A DNA stretch of 64,000 nucleotides. Origin: Candidatus Eiseniibacteriota bacterium. GTDB taxonomy: Bacteria > Eisenbacteria > RBG-16-71-46. This document shows positions 8,074 through 17,416 of this stretch, piece by piece; the stretch's first letter is position 1; the number at the start of each line of letters is the position of its first letter. The notes beneath the pieces are model-generated. The model had not been told where the DNA came from. It made no database searches and saw only the letters and a program-made list of their open reading frames with translations. Location: contig JADJLL010000010.1 in NCBI GenBank assembly GCA_016710095.1, positions 1 through 64,000 on the forward strand, given 5' to 3'. The translations under genes and the position numbers were made by a program.

Positions 8074-9948
8074 CTATTTCACGACCGTCTGCAGCAGACC
8101 GTAAATGCCGAGTCCGAGCGCCGCGAGCGAGTCGCCGGCGATCAGGCCGCCGCCGACGAGCGACATCGTGCTCATGTCCTCGGGCAGGTCCTCGTGCCCG
8201 GCCGCCGCGCGTGCGGCCGACTTGGCTTCGGCCTGCTTCGCCTGCCACGTCTGCAGCAGCGAGCTGAACGTGCCGCCGAGCCCGAACCACAGCGACGTGC
8301 CGAACTCGACGAAGCCGCCGAAGCTCGACGCGTACGGCGTGGGCAGGAAGATGCAGTCGAGCGACAGGTCGAAGTAGTACGCGAAGCCGCCGCGCGCGAC
8401 CCACGCCTTGTAGCCGCCGTTGCGCTTGATCGCCTTGCGCAGCACTTCGGTGATCAGGCCGATCGCGATGCCGATGCCGAGCGCGAGCATGACGTTCGGG
8501 TTCGGGTGCGTGAGGCCGTTCAGGGCGCCGACGAACTTGTAGGTCATCGCCGCCTGCCACTTTTCCGCGCCCGGCGTGCCGGGGTTCGCGAACTGGTTGA
8601 TCGCGAGCACCGGGTACGCCTTCATGAACAGCCGCGCGAGCACGACGCTCATCACGGCGCCCATGGCGATGCCGATCACCTGGTAGCGGAACTGCAGCGA
8701 ACGGTTGGTGCCGAGGCGCCAGCCGGTCGAGCGGTCCTGCTGCATGTCGCCGCCGACGCTCGTGGCGATCAGGAGGATCGTCGCGCAGAGCAGGCCCGTG
8801 ACCGGATCCTTGAGGCCGATGGTCGCGAGGATGAACACGGTCAGCACGAACGCGCTCGAGATCGGGTTGCTGTCCGAGATGCCGAGCGAGATGCCGTTGA
8901 CCATGAGGAACACGAACACGAGCGCGATCGCGACGCCGACGAACAGGGCGGGAAGATGCAGCACGAACACGCCCATCGCGAAGATGGCGATCGCCCAGAA
9001 CGCCACCCACGACCAGAGGAAGCGCGAGTCGGTCTTCTTCCAGTCCTCGGCGGGCTCGGCCGCCTTCGACTTGCCGAACGTCGAGATCGCCGTGCCGGCG
9101 AGCATCGCCATGTCGACGATCGCCGCGCCCATGATCATGCCGAGCGCGCAGATGAAGGCGATCTTGCGGAACGGATCGTGCGGTCCGAGGAACGGCGTCA
9201 TGACGCCGGCCGCATCGTTGAGCCCGTGCGTGCGCAGCCACGGCGTGAGCGCCATGCCGATGCCGCCGACGACGATCGCGGGAATGCCGATGCGTGCGCC
9301 GACGATCATGCCGGCGCCGAGCGTCGAGGCCGAGTAGTTCGCGATCATCCGCCCAAGAACGCGGCCGGGCCCGGCTCGGCCAGCCTGCCGACCCACGCGG
9401 CGACGCGGCGACGCGAGCGCGAGGCCGCTCAGCAGGCCGCCGGCCGTGCCACCGCCGAGCTTGCAGATGGATTCCTTGAGCAGCCGGATGTCGGTCAGCG
9501 CGCGCAGGATGTTCGCGACGGCGAAGCCCGAGGGGAAGGACAGCTGCATGCGGTCGACCAGGATCGGCGTGTACATCATGCCCACGCCGACGCCGAACAT
9601 GCCGATGCACATGAAGTACACGATCAACTGCCAGATCGGAGGCTCGGGCAGTCCGAGCCACGTCATGGCCTGGATGAGCACGGCCATGCCCGAGAGCCCG
9701 GCGACGGAGGCCGCCATGGTCTGGATGTAGTTCGCGCCGTGCTTGCCCTCGGAGCCGTAGCCGTAGGTGACGACGCTGCCGAGGATGCCGGCGAGCACCT
9801 GCCCGCCGACGAAGAAGCCGATGGAGAAGTTCATGTAGGCGGCGGTGATGCCGCCGAGGGGGCCGAGAATGAAGATCGCGACCGCGCCGAGGAGGAGGTA
9901 ATAGCCCGGGCTGTCGATGGGCGGAAGGAAGCGTTTGGGTTGGGTCAT
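8074..9948 (-). CDS. OPT-family oligopeptide transporter
   Basis: 624-residue polytopic inner-membrane protein with about 14-16 hydrophobic helices (for example YYLLLGAVAIFILGPLGGIT). It fits the OPT family, which imports peptides or metal-chelate compounds. ATG at 9948 (MTQPKRFLPP) is chosen because the first helix follows directly. The family motif region around SFPSGFAVANILRALT is typical. At about 9340-9430 the frame passes through an Arg-rich stretch (SPRRRVGRQAGRAGPGRVLG) that is unlike a membrane protein. Shifting one base there gives VAAWVGRLAEPGPAAFLG, so two compensating indels are likely. The substrate is unknown. It stands alone between a regulator and a ligase operon. Confidence 0.88.
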   Translation of the reverse strand: MTQPKRFLPPIDSPGYYLLLGAVAIFILGPLGGITAAYMNFSIGFFVGGQVLAGILGSVVTYGYGSEGKHGANYIQTMAASVAGLSGMAVLIQAMTWLGLPEPPIWQLIVYFMCIGMFGVGVGMMYTPILVDRMQLSFPSGFAVANILRALTDIRLLKESICKLGGGTAGGLLSGLALASPRRRVGRQAGRAGPGRVLGRMIANYSASTLGAGMIVGARIGIPAIVVGGIGMALTPWLRTHGLNDAAGVMTPFLGPHDPFRKIAFICALGMIMGAAIVDMAMLAGTAISTFGKSKAAEPAEDWKKTDSRFLWSWVAFWAIAIFAMGVFVLHLPALFVGVAIALVFVFLMVNGISLGISDSNPISSAFVLTVFILATIGLKDPVTGLLCATILLIATSVGGDMQQDRSTGWRLGTNRSLQFRYQVIGIAMGAVMSVVLARLFMKAYPVLAINQFANPGTPGAEKWQAAMTYKFVGALNGLTHPNPNVMLALGIGIAIGLITEVLRKAIKRNGGYKAWVARGGFAYYFDLSLDCIFLPTPYASSFGGFVEFGTSLWFGLGGTFSSLLQTWQAKQAEAKSAARAAAGHEDLPEDMSTMSLVGGGLIAGDSLAALGLGIYGLLQTVVK

Positions 9949-10021
9949 GGTGCGCAATCTACCCATGTGCCCGCGCGGCCCGACAGGGAAAACTTCGGGC
10001 CGCGTCCACGAAAAACGCTCG

Positions 10022-12280
10022 TCAGTGCTCCAGCCGGTGCACCGCCCGCGCCCACGTGCCGAACAGCCGGAGCGCGCGATCGGCGGTCCGGAACACCGGA
10101 ATGCCGCCTTCCTCGAGCGCCGCGGACATGGCGTCGTAGAGCGGACCGGCGTCCACGACCGCGACCCACGGCTTCATGCTCTCGGTCCACACCTGCCGCA
10201 GGCGCATGACGACGCCGTCCTCGCGTTCGAGGTCGTCGCCGTGCCCTTCGCCCACGGGCAGCGTGTCGAGCGCCGCGGTGAGCGGGACGCAGCCGAGCAC
10301 GGCCGCGTCGACGCCGGGATCGGACAGCATCGCCCGCAGCGCCGAGTCGTAGCCTTCGTCGCCGAGGATCGGTGTGACGTCCATCGGGTTGTGCACCGCG
10401 ACGATGTCCGCGAGCTTCGCGCGCGCGAGCGTTCCGGCGAGCGAGGCCTGCGTGGACGCGGTGAACTTCGCGAGCGTGAACGCGCCGAGCGAATCGGCGA
10501 TCGCGACGGACTCGAAGCCGGCGTTCGTGAGCGCGCCGAGGCGGCCCGCGCCGGCCTTGCGGCCGCGCAGCCGCGCGAACAGCCGCACGAGGTCCTCGAA
10601 GTCCTCGAGCGTCTCGGCGACGACCGCGCCCGCCGCGCGGGCGAGCTGCGTGGCGACCGCGTGGTCGCCCGCGACGGCGGCCGTGTGGCTCGCCGCGGCC
10701 GCGGCGCCCGCGGCGGTGCGGCCCGCGAGGTACACGATCACCGGGCGGCCCGCGCGCCGCAGCGCCTCGATCTGGCGCACGAAGCGCGCGCCGTCGAGCG
10801 GGCGGAAGCCTTCGAGGTACACCGCGACGATCTGCGCGCGCGGCTCGCCCACGAGGTACTCGAGGTAGTCCGCGATCGTGAGGTCGCTCTGGTTGCCGAT
10901 CGTGATCGTGTAGAGCGGCTGCAGCCCGGCGAGCTTGCTCGCCTTGCTGACGGCGAACGCGCCGCTGCCCGTGACGAGCGCGATCGGATCGGCCGCCCGC
11001 GCCGAGCGCGGCAGCTTGTGCTCGGGAATGAAGAGCGTGTCGAAGTGCCCGGGGAGCGAGCGCACGCCGAGACAGTTGCCGCCGTTCACGACCGGCCCGC
11101 CCCAATCGGTGCGGCGCGAACGCGCGATGGCCTCGCGCATGGACGTGACGATCGCCTCGTTGCCGGCCTTCTCCTCGAGACCGCCGGGAATGAGCACGAT
11201 GCTCTCCGCGAGATGCTCGTCGGCCGCCTGCGTGATCGCCTCGGCGGCCTGCGGCGCGGGAATGCTGAGCACGAGCAGGTCCACGGGCGAGGGCACGTCG
11301 GCGAGCGAGGGCACGCACGCGCAGCCGTCGATGCTGTTCGCGCCGGGCTTCACGATCGTGACGTCCGCCGGATCGAAGCCCTCGCGCAGCACGTTGCGCA
11401 GGATGATGCGGCCCGGGTTCATGCGCTCGGAGACGCCCATGACGGCGATCGTGCGCGGCTCGAGCAGCGTGCGGATGCGCGCGATCGGCCGCGGCGCGGG
11501 CGGGTCCTCGCGCCAGGGCGCGAGCTTCGCGAGCGCGTCGAGCGCCACGAGACGGCCGTCGCTCACGACGAGCGGATTGATCTCGAACTCCTCGAGCGCG
11601 TTCGCGTGCGGCGTGCGCGCGAACGCGAGCAGCCGGCGTACGGCGCCGGTGAGTTCGGCGCGGTAGAGCAGCGCGCGGTGGCCGCGCTGCGGCTCGATCG
11701 CGAGCCGTGCGACGGCGAGGCGGTCGATCGCTTCGTCGATCACGTCGTCGCGGTCGAGTTCGGGGCTGAAGAGCGCGGTCGCCTGGTCGGCCTTGAGCGC
11801 GCGGGAGAGGAACTCGGCGTGCACGCCGCCCGCGGCGAGCGTCACCACGGGACCGAAGTCGCGCGTGTGGCGCAGTCCGAGCAGGAACTCGCGGCCCGGG
11901 CCGCTCTCGTGCGGCACGAACTCGCAGATGAGGAAGCCTTCGAGCCCGCGGCCGGCGAGACGCGTTTCCATTTCGGAGGCGGCTTCGTGCAGCGCCGCGA
12001 CGCGGTTGGGCAGCACCGCGACCGCGTGCGCGTCGGTCTTGTGCAGGATCTGCGGCGAGAGCGCCTTGAGCACCACGCGCTCGCCTTCGAACGGCGAAGC
12101 CGTCCAGCGCGCGATCGCGTCGGCGCCCGTGACCACTTCGCGGCGGGGGACGGCGAACCCGAGCATCTCGAGCAGCGTCATCCCTTCGGATTCGAGCAGC
12201 ACGCGTTCGGGCCGCGCGCTCGCGCGGGCGATCAGTGCGTCGAATGGCCCGGCATCGTGCGCGGCCTCCACGGTGCTCAT
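10022..12280 (-). CDS. ADP-forming acyl-CoA synthetase (acetate-CoA ligase type), beta-alpha fusion
   Basis: 752-residue NDP-forming acyl-CoA synthetase. It cleaves an acyl-CoA to the acid while making ATP from ADP and phosphate. The N-terminal 230 residues are the ATP-grasp (beta) part (VVLKALSPQILHKTDAHAVA). From about 270 on comes the CoA-binding Rossmann part (IAVMGVSERMNPGRI) and the ligase domains, with the expected active-site histidine in ASHTAAVAGDHA. The order is beta then alpha in one chain. The start ATG overlaps the iorB stop by four bases (ATGA), so it is translationally coupled to the indolepyruvate oxidoreductase genes. Together they would convert aryl-pyruvates to aryl-CoA and then aryl-acetate, capturing ATP, as known for archaeal aromatic amino acid fermentation. 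The acyl specificity is inferred from context. Confidence 0.9.
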   Translation of the reverse strand: MSTVEAAHDAGPFDALIARASARPERVLLESEGMTLLEMLGFAVPRREVVTGADAIARWTASPFEGERVVLKALSPQILHKTDAHAVAVLPNRVAALHEAASEMETRLAGRGLEGFLICEFVPHESGPGREFLLGLRHTRDFGPVVTLAAGGVHAEFLSRALKADQATALFSPELDRDDVIDEAIDRLAVARLAIEPQRGHRALLYRAELTGAVRRLLAFARTPHANALEEFEINPLVVSDGRLVALDALAKLAPWREDPPAPRPIARIRTLLEPRTIAVMGVSERMNPGRIILRNVLREGFDPADVTIVKPGANSIDGCACVPSLADVPSPVDLLVLSIPAPQAAEAITQAADEHLAESIVLIPGGLEEKAGNEAIVTSMREAIARSRRTDWGGPVVNGGNCLGVRSLPGHFDTLFIPEHKLPRSARAADPIALVTGSGAFAVSKASKLAGLQPLYTITIGNQSDLTIADYLEYLVGEPRAQIVAVYLEGFRPLDGARFVRQIEALRRAGRPVIVYLAGRTAAGAAAAASHTAAVAGDHAVATQLARAAGAVVAETLEDFEDLVRLFARLRGRKAGAGRLGALTNAGFESVAIADSLGAFTLAKFTASTQASLAGTLARAKLADIVAVHNPMDVTPILGDEGYDSALRAMLSDPGVDAAVLGCVPLTAALDTLPVGEGHGDDLEREDGVVMRLRQVWTESMKPWVAVVDAGPLYDAMSAALEEGGIPVFRTADRALRLFGTWARAVHRLEH

Positions 12281-12849
12281 GCGAACGCCTTCCTTCCCGA
12301 TGCGAAGGCCTTGAGGTTCAGCTCGAGCACGGCGTCACCCTTGCGGGCGAACGTCTGGCGCACGCTCTGTTCGAGCGACTCGAACTTGAGCGGCAGCAGC
12401 CGCGACGCGGCGCCGACCATGACGGTGTTGACCGCGAGCAGGTGGCCGGCCTCGTCGGCGAGCCGTTCGGCCTCGATCACGCACGAGTGCGGCAGCGCGC
12501 GGATCTTGGCGAGGATGGCGTCGGTGTCGGGATAGTTCGGGATGTTCACGAGCGCGTTCGCCGAGCTGATGACCGTACCGGTGGGCGAGAGCCACGCGAC
12601 GTAGCGCAGCGCTTCGACCGGTTCGAGGCTCAGCACGAGGTCGGCGCCGCCGCGCGGGATGAGATCGCTCTCGATGACGCCGTCGGACAGGCGCAGGTGC
12701 GCCTGCACCGCGCCGCCGCGCTGCGCCATGCCGTGCACTTCGGACTGCTTCGCGTTCAGGCCTTCGAGCACCGCCGCGCGGCCGATGAGTCCGGCCATCG
12801 ACAGCACGCCCTGTCCGCCCACGCCGCTCAACACGATGTCGTATTTCAC
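12277..12849 (-). CDS. iorB: indolepyruvate ferredoxin oxidoreductase, beta (gamma-type) subunit
   Basis: 190-residue subunit of a 2-oxoacid:ferredoxin oxidoreductase. The N-terminal VLSGVGGQGVLSMAGLIG is the diagnostic glycine-rich motif of the gamma/IorB family, followed by HGMAQRGGAVQAHLRL. The GTG start at 12849 overlaps the iorA stop by four bases (GTGA). The stop overlaps the next ATG (ATGA). The length is close to that of archaeal IorB. It pairs with IorA to oxidatively decarboxylate aryl-pyruvates with CoA and ferredoxin in the cytoplasm. Confidence 0.92.
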   Translation of the reverse strand: MKYDIVLSGVGGQGVLSMAGLIGRAAVLEGLNAKQSEVHGMAQRGGAVQAHLRLSDGVIESDLIPRGGADLVLSLEPVEALRYVAWLSPTGTVISSANALVNIPNYPDTDAILAKIRALPHSCVIEAERLADEAGHLLAVNTVMVGAASRLLPLKFESLEQSVRQTFARKGDAVLELNLKAFASGRKAFA

Positions 12850-14456
12850 GAGCCCACCGCCTCGGGAATGCGCGCATGCTTCGCGTGCGCGACCTTGCAC
12901 TCACGCACCGCGATCACGACCGACAGTCCGCGGTGTTCCATTTCCTTGCGCAGCACCGCGGCGGTCTCGTGGACCTTGCGCGGGTGCGCGTCGACGATGT
13001 GGAAGTGCTCGGGCTTCACGCCGACGCCGAGCACGATCGCCTGCAGGCGGCTCGACGCGATGAGCGGATCCTGCACGCCCGTCATGGCGGTCGCCTGGTT
13101 GTCGAGAATGAGCACGGTCATGGGCGTGTCGGCCGCCGCCGCGTCGGCGAGCGAGGCCGTGCCGGAGTGCAGGAACGTGCCGTCGCCGATGACGGCGACG
13201 ACGTGCTCGAAGCCTGCTTCGGCCGCGCCCTTCGCCATGCCGATGCTCGCGCCCATGCAGACGCACGATTCGATCGACGAGTAGGGCGGCAGCGCGCCGA
13301 GCGTGTAGCAGCCGATGTCGGCGGTGACCATCGTGGCGCCGAAGCCTTCGAGCGCTTCCTTGAGCGCGTTGTACGAGTGGCCGTGCGGGCAGCCCTGGCA
13401 GAGCTGCGGCGGGCGGTTCGGAAGCAGCAGGCCGTCGAGGTCGAGGACCGGCAGCGCCTTCAGGCCGAGCGCCGCGCGCACGATCTCGGGCGACAGTTCG
13501 CCCGTCGGCGGAAGCTCGCCGCTCATGCGGCCCATGATCTTCGTCTTGCCCGGCAGGATGCCGCGCATCATGCGTTCGACGTACGGATAGCCGTCCTCGA
13601 GCACGAGGATCTCGTCGCAGTGCGCCGCGAGCGCGCGAACCTGCGCCTCGGGAATCGGGTAGGTGCCGATGTGCAGGTGCGAGGGCGCTTCCTTCAGCGC
13701 GGCGACGTTCTCGCGGTAGTAGTTGCGCGCGATGCCCGTGGTGATGACGCCGAGCGTGCGGCCCGGGCGCAGGTTGAGCAGGTTCCAGCGCGACGCCTCG
13801 GACCACGCGAGCACGTCCTTCTGGCGGGCGACGAGCGAGCTCCACTGCCGCCGCGCGTTGCCGGGCAGCAGCACCCACGTGTCGGCCTTGGGCGCCTTGT
13901 GCAGCGCGTTCTCGCCGCGCATTTCGCCGACCTGCACGTTGGTGCGGCTGTGCGAGAGGCGCGTGACGAGGCGGAGCATGACGGGCAGGCCGAAGCGTTC
14001 GGAGACGTCGTACGCCTCGCGCGTCATGTCGTACGCCTCCTGCTGCGTCGCGGGCTCGAGGCAGGGGACGCGCGCGAAGTCGGCGTACCAGCGGCTGTCC
14101 TGTTCGTTCTGCGAACTGTGCATGCCCGGATCGTCGGCGACGGCGACGACGAGGCCGCCGTGCATGGAGACGAGGGCCGAGTTCACGAACGGATCGGCGG
14201 CGACGTTGAGGCCGACGTGCTTCATGCAGACGATCGAGCGCCGGCCGGCGAAGCAGGTGCCGAGCGCTTCTTCGTAGGCCGTCTTCTCGTTGGCGCACCA
14301 GGCCGCGTGCGGTCCGCCTTCGCGTTCCTTGTGTTCGAGCAGGTACTCGAGGATCTCGGTGGACGGCGTGCCGGGATAGGCGTAGGCGGTGCTGATACCC
14401 GCGTGCACCGCGGCCAGGGCGACGGCTTCGTCACCGAGGAGAATGCGCTGAGGCAT
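12846..14456 (-). CDS. iorA: indolepyruvate ferredoxin oxidoreductase, alpha subunit, lacking the C-terminal ferredoxin domain
   Basis: 536-residue thiamine-diphosphate-dependent catalytic subunit. It opens with the pyrimidine-binding domain (LLGDEAVALAAVHAG, AYPGTPSTEILEYL, WCANEKTAYEEALG) and contains the HSSQNEQDSR segment. The cysteine-bearing LCQGCPHGHSYNAL precedes the TPP-binding GDGTFLHSG...LDNQATAMTG. The start at 14456 follows GGAGAT. Archaeal IorA is about 600-650 residues and ends in a 2x[4Fe-4S] ferredoxin domain with eight cysteines. Here the protein stops after VVIAVRECKVAHAKH with no such domain, so electrons must leave by another carrier or subunit. It is the first gene of the iorA-iorB-ligase operon. 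Confidence 0.92.
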   Translation of the reverse strand: MPQRILLGDEAVALAAVHAGISTAYAYPGTPSTEILEYLLEHKEREGGPHAAWCANEKTAYEEALGTCFAGRRSIVCMKHVGLNVAADPFVNSALVSMHGGLVVAVADDPGMHSSQNEQDSRWYADFARVPCLEPATQQEAYDMTREAYDVSERFGLPVMLRLVTRLSHSRTNVQVGEMRGENALHKAPKADTWVLLPGNARRQWSSLVARQKDVLAWSEASRWNLLNLRPGRTLGVITTGIARNYYRENVAALKEAPSHLHIGTYPIPEAQVRALAAHCDEILVLEDGYPYVERMMRGILPGKTKIMGRMSGELPPTGELSPEIVRAALGLKALPVLDLDGLLLPNRPPQLCQGCPHGHSYNALKEALEGFGATMVTADIGCYTLGALPPYSSIESCVCMGASIGMAKGAAEAGFEHVVAVIGDGTFLHSGTASLADAAAADTPMTVLILDNQATAMTGVQDPLIASSRLQAIVLGVGVKPEHFHIVDAHPRKVHETAAVLRKEMEHRGLSVVIAVRECKVAHAKHARIPEAVGS

Positions 14457-14558
14457 GGCGGCGATCTCCGAAAAGCCGGGGCGGGGTCGAAGCCCTCGGC
14501 GTGACATGTCGTTGAAGAGTGAAGCTGGTCCACAACATGCCTGCACTGCCCGTGCCTA

Positions 14559-14669
14559 GTGGTCTCCAGAATGTTGCTGCCCCCGAAAGCAGGGGTTTCC
14601 GCCGGGATCGCCGACGGAACGGCAACGAGTTACCCGCGCGACGCGGGCCAGCAACATTCTGGAGACCAC
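14559..14669. repeat. 111-bp element with 21-bp perfect terminal inverted repeats
   Basis: The arms GTGGTCTCCAGAATGTTGCTG (14559-14579, shown here as a 21-mer split: GTGGTCTCCAG + AATGTTGCTG) and its exact reverse complement (14649-14669) enclose 69 bases that have their own small stems. It lies in the gap between the divergent iorA and the small membrane protein gene at 14792. The perfect long arms resemble a miniature mobile element or a transcribed hairpin. I found no second copy in this window. Confidence 0.7.
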
Positions 14670-14791
14670 AACCCACGGACCCCGCGGGCGGGGGCGTGGG
14701 AGAGAGGTTTGCCAAAATGTCCGGTTCGTCATGCCGAGGTTCACTCGCGGCCCACCCACCGGCTCACCCATAGACCCATCACGAGGACACC

Positions 14792-15184
14792 ATGAACCCC
14801 ATCCGCATGGCCGCCGTCGGGACCGTCACGCTCGCGCTCATCCTCTATTCGATCGGAACGCTGCGCGCGCACCAGAGCCGCAAGGCGACCGGCGCCGCGC
14901 GCGGGTTCCTGTCCGCGGGACTGTTCTTCGACATCGTCGCCACCGCCCTCATGATCGTGGCCTCCGGGAGCCTCGAAGCCACCGTGCACGGCTGGCTCGG
15001 CTACTCCGCCCTCACGCTCATGCTCGTGGACGTCACGCTCCTGTGGCGGCACTGGAAGGCCAGCGGGATGGCGGAGTTGCCGCGCGGGCTCCACCTGTAC
15101 TCGCGCCTCGCGTACGTCTACTGGGTCGTGGCCTACTTCACGGGTGCGGCGCTCGTGATGGCGGCCAAGCACGCGACTCACTGA
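14792..15184 (+). CDS. small four-helix membrane protein, HsmA/TIGR03987-like
   Basis: 130-residue integral membrane protein with four hydrophobic segments (about 7-22, 37-57, 68-85 and 106-125). ATG follows GAGGAC. The first helix leads into an Arg/His loop (RAHQSRKATGAARG). A histidine in HGWLGYSALTLML could bind a metal or heme, which is speculation. The size and four-helix pattern recall the HsmA/TIGR03987 family, but the assignment is from memory of general features only. It lies alone before a histidine kinase gene. Confidence 0.6.
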   Translation: MNPIRMAAVGTVTLALILYSIGTLRAHQSRKATGAARGFLSAGLFFDIVATALMIVASGSLEATVHGWLGYSALTLMLVDVTLLWRHWKASGMAELPRGLHLYSRLAYVYWVVAYFTGAALVMAAKHATH

Positions 15185-15407
15185 AACACCCAGGCGCACG
15201 ACTTCCCGCGACTTACCGGGGCTCCCGTGCGCTAGAGTGTGGACGGTGACTCCCCTCGGAGCCGCGGCCGCGCCAGGACGTGCGAGTCCGGGTCCGGGCA
15301 TTTCACGCCCGAAACCCTCTCGGATCTTCTCCCGCCGCCGATGCTAGGAATCCCACCCCTCGCATTGTTCACAGGGCCGGCGGCAAGGCCCGAAGTTCCG
15401 AGGACGC

Positions 15408-17333
15408 ATGCAGGTCGCGACTGCAATCGCGCTGTTCACCGCGACATTCAATCTGGCCATGGCGGTGGGGCACATGGCCATCTCGCGCGCGCCCGGCTGG
15501 CGCATCGCGCGGACGTTCTCGTTCGTCGCGTGCACCGCCGCGCTGTACAGCTGCGGCAACATCATCTTCACGCTGCACGACCTGCCGCTCGAACTCTACG
15601 AGGCCGCCCTGCGCGGCCAGTACGTGTGGGCGAGCCTGCACTTCGTGGCGTGGCTGCCGTACGCGTACGGGCTCGAGACACTCGACCTCCGTCAGCTTCC
15701 ACGCCTGCCGCGGTTCTACGCCTACGGCCTGCTCGTGCTCACGGTGCTGTTCGCCGTCACGGGCTGGCACATCCAGGGGCCGCTGCATCACCTGACGATC
15801 GATTGGGCCCAGGTCACCTATCACTACGTCTCCAACACGTGGCTCGGCGACGCCTACTCCGGCGTACTCGCTCTCGGGCTGGCGCTGCCGCTCTCGCAGT
15901 TCATCCGCCGCGCTCGTGCGGGCGAGCCGGACATGGGGCTCGTCGCCGTCGGCTTCTCGCTGTTCGTCGTCACGATCCTCGTCGAGGCGCTCGTCGCCGC
16001 CGAGATGCTCGACTTCCTGTCGCCCGCCGATCTCGGGTTCCTCGTCGCGCTGATTCCGGTGTCCACGCAACTGCTCAAGCGGTTCGTCGCGGACGCCGGG
16101 CGGCTGCAGGAGCTCACCGGGCAGCTGCGCGGCGAAGTGCGCGATCGCACGGAAGAGCGCGATCGTGCGCAGCACGCCCTCGTCGAAGCCGAACGTCACG
16201 CTTCGCTCGGCCGTCTCGCGGCCGGTGTCGGCCACGAGATCAACAACCCGCTCGCCTACGTGCGCCTCGCGCTCGAACGCATCGGCGAGGACCTCTCGCA
16301 CCTCGGCACCCCCGCGCAGGTGTGGGAGTCGCTCGGACAGGCGCACGACGGCGTCAATCGCATCCAGAAGGTCGTCGAGGGGCTGCGCACGTACTCGCGC
16401 CGCGGCGACGAGCGCGTCGCGCTCGATCCGCGCGACATCGTGCGCGCGGCGATGAAGGTCGCGAACCCGAACCTCCGCCACGTCGCCCAGCTCGAGGCCG
16501 ACCTGCAGCCCGCGCTCGCGGTCATGGGCGACGAGTCCCGGCTCGTGCAGGCGCTCGTCAACCTGCTCGTGAACGCCGCGCAGGCCGTCTCCGAGCGCGC
16601 CGGCGCGGGGCACGTGCGCATCCGCACGTACGCGACGCGCGACGGCGAAGCGTGCATCGAGGTCGCGGACGACGGACCGGGCATCGACGAGTCGGTGCGC
16701 GAGCATCTCGGCGAGCCGTACTTCACCACGCGCGGTCCGGGCGGCGGCATGGGGCTCGGACTGTTCGTGACGCGCGGCATCCTCGACGCGCATTCGGGCC
16801 GGCTCGAGTTCGAGTCGTCGCCGGGACGAGGCACGCGCGCTCGCATGGTGCTTCCGGCCGCGGCGGGCGTTCAGCCCGCGTCGTCGGAAGAGCCCGCCGC
16901 GGAAGGCGTCGCGCCGGCGAAGCCCGTCGCGGGCGAGGAGAAGCCCTCGGTGCTCATCGTGGACGACGAGCCGCTCGTGCTGCGCCTGCTCGGCAAGGCG
17001 CTCGAGCGCGATTGGCGCGTGACGTTCGCCAAGGACGGCGCGGAAGCGCTGCTCGAGGTGCAGCGAGGCAAGTTCGACGTCGTGCTGTGCGATCTCATGA
17101 TGCCGGGCATCTCCGGCATGGCCCTCGCCGACGAACTCGCGCACCGCGATCCGCAGCTGCGCGAACGCATGCTCTTCATGACCGGGGGCGCCGTGACGCC
17201 CGCGTCCGAGCAGTTCCTGTCGCGGCGTGGGGTCTTGTGCCTGCCGAAGCCGCTCGACATGAAGCTGCTGCTGCGCATGCTGCGCGACATCAGCGACCGG
17301 TCGCGCGATCACGAGCAGAGCCCGCAGGCCTGA
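15408..17333 (+). CDS. hybrid sensor histidine kinase with 7-TM sensor and C-terminal receiver domain
   Basis: 641-residue membrane kinase. About seven hydrophobic helices fill residues 1-220 (for example FYAYGLLVLTVLFAVTGW, FSLFVVTILVEALVAAEML). A coiled linker rich in Arg/Glu follows (LRGEVRDRTEERDRAQ). The H-box GRLAAGVGHEINNPLAYV has the phospho-acceptor His at about 276. The N-box LVNLLVNAAQA, G1 VADDGPGID and G2 GGGMGLGLF make a complete ATPase. A linker of about 30 residues leads to a receiver domain (VLIVDDEPLVLRLL) with acceptor Asp at about 562 in VVLCDLMMPG and the conserved Lys in LPKPLD. No output regulator is encoded nearby, so the receiver may act as a phosphate sink or relay to a separate protein. 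The signal is unknown. Confidence 0.93.
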   Translation: MQVATAIALFTATFNLAMAVGHMAISRAPGWRIARTFSFVACTAALYSCGNIIFTLHDLPLELYEAALRGQYVWASLHFVAWLPYAYGLETLDLRQLPRLPRFYAYGLLVLTVLFAVTGWHIQGPLHHLTIDWAQVTYHYVSNTWLGDAYSGVLALGLALPLSQFIRRARAGEPDMGLVAVGFSLFVVTILVEALVAAEMLDFLSPADLGFLVALIPVSTQLLKRFVADAGRLQELTGQLRGEVRDRTEERDRAQHALVEAERHASLGRLAAGVGHEINNPLAYVRLALERIGEDLSHLGTPAQVWESLGQAHDGVNRIQKVVEGLRTYSRRGDERVALDPRDIVRAAMKVANPNLRHVAQLEADLQPALAVMGDESRLVQALVNLLVNAAQAVSERAGAGHVRIRTYATRDGEACIEVADDGPGIDESVREHLGEPYFTTRGPGGGMGLGLFVTRGILDAHSGRLEFESSPGRGTRARMVLPAAAGVQPASSEEPAAEGVAPAKPVAGEEKPSVLIVDDEPLVLRLLGKALERDWRVTFAKDGAEALLEVQRGKFDVVLCDLMMPGISGMALADELAHRDPQLRERMLFMTGGAVTPASEQFLSRRGVLCLPKPLDMKLLLRMLRDISDRSRDHEQSPQA

Positions 17334-17378
17334 GCCGCGGCCCCGCGGTTTCTCCCGTGAGGGTGCGCCGCGCGCGGT

Positions 17379-17416
17379 CCTGACCACCTGTCAGGAGTCT
17401 TTCCCAAGCTGTCAGG
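17379..17416. promoter_or_regulatory. CCTGAC/GTCAGG inverted repeat plus a third GTCAGG copy upstream of the oxidoreductase operon
   Basis: CCTGAC-CACCT-GTCAGG at 17379-17395 is a perfect 6-bp dyad, and CTGTCAGG recurs at 17409-17416, in the 312-base gap between the kinase gene and the gamma-subunit gene. It could be an operator or the kinase transcript terminator. The rest of the gap shows no gene. Confidence 0.3.

Noticed and set aside
6506..9661. Continuous frame from the OPT region through the sigma54 regulator
   Set aside because: The part above 7894 is in the wrong frame for OPT and has no family similarity. The regulator has its own ATG and Shine-Dalgarno sequence.
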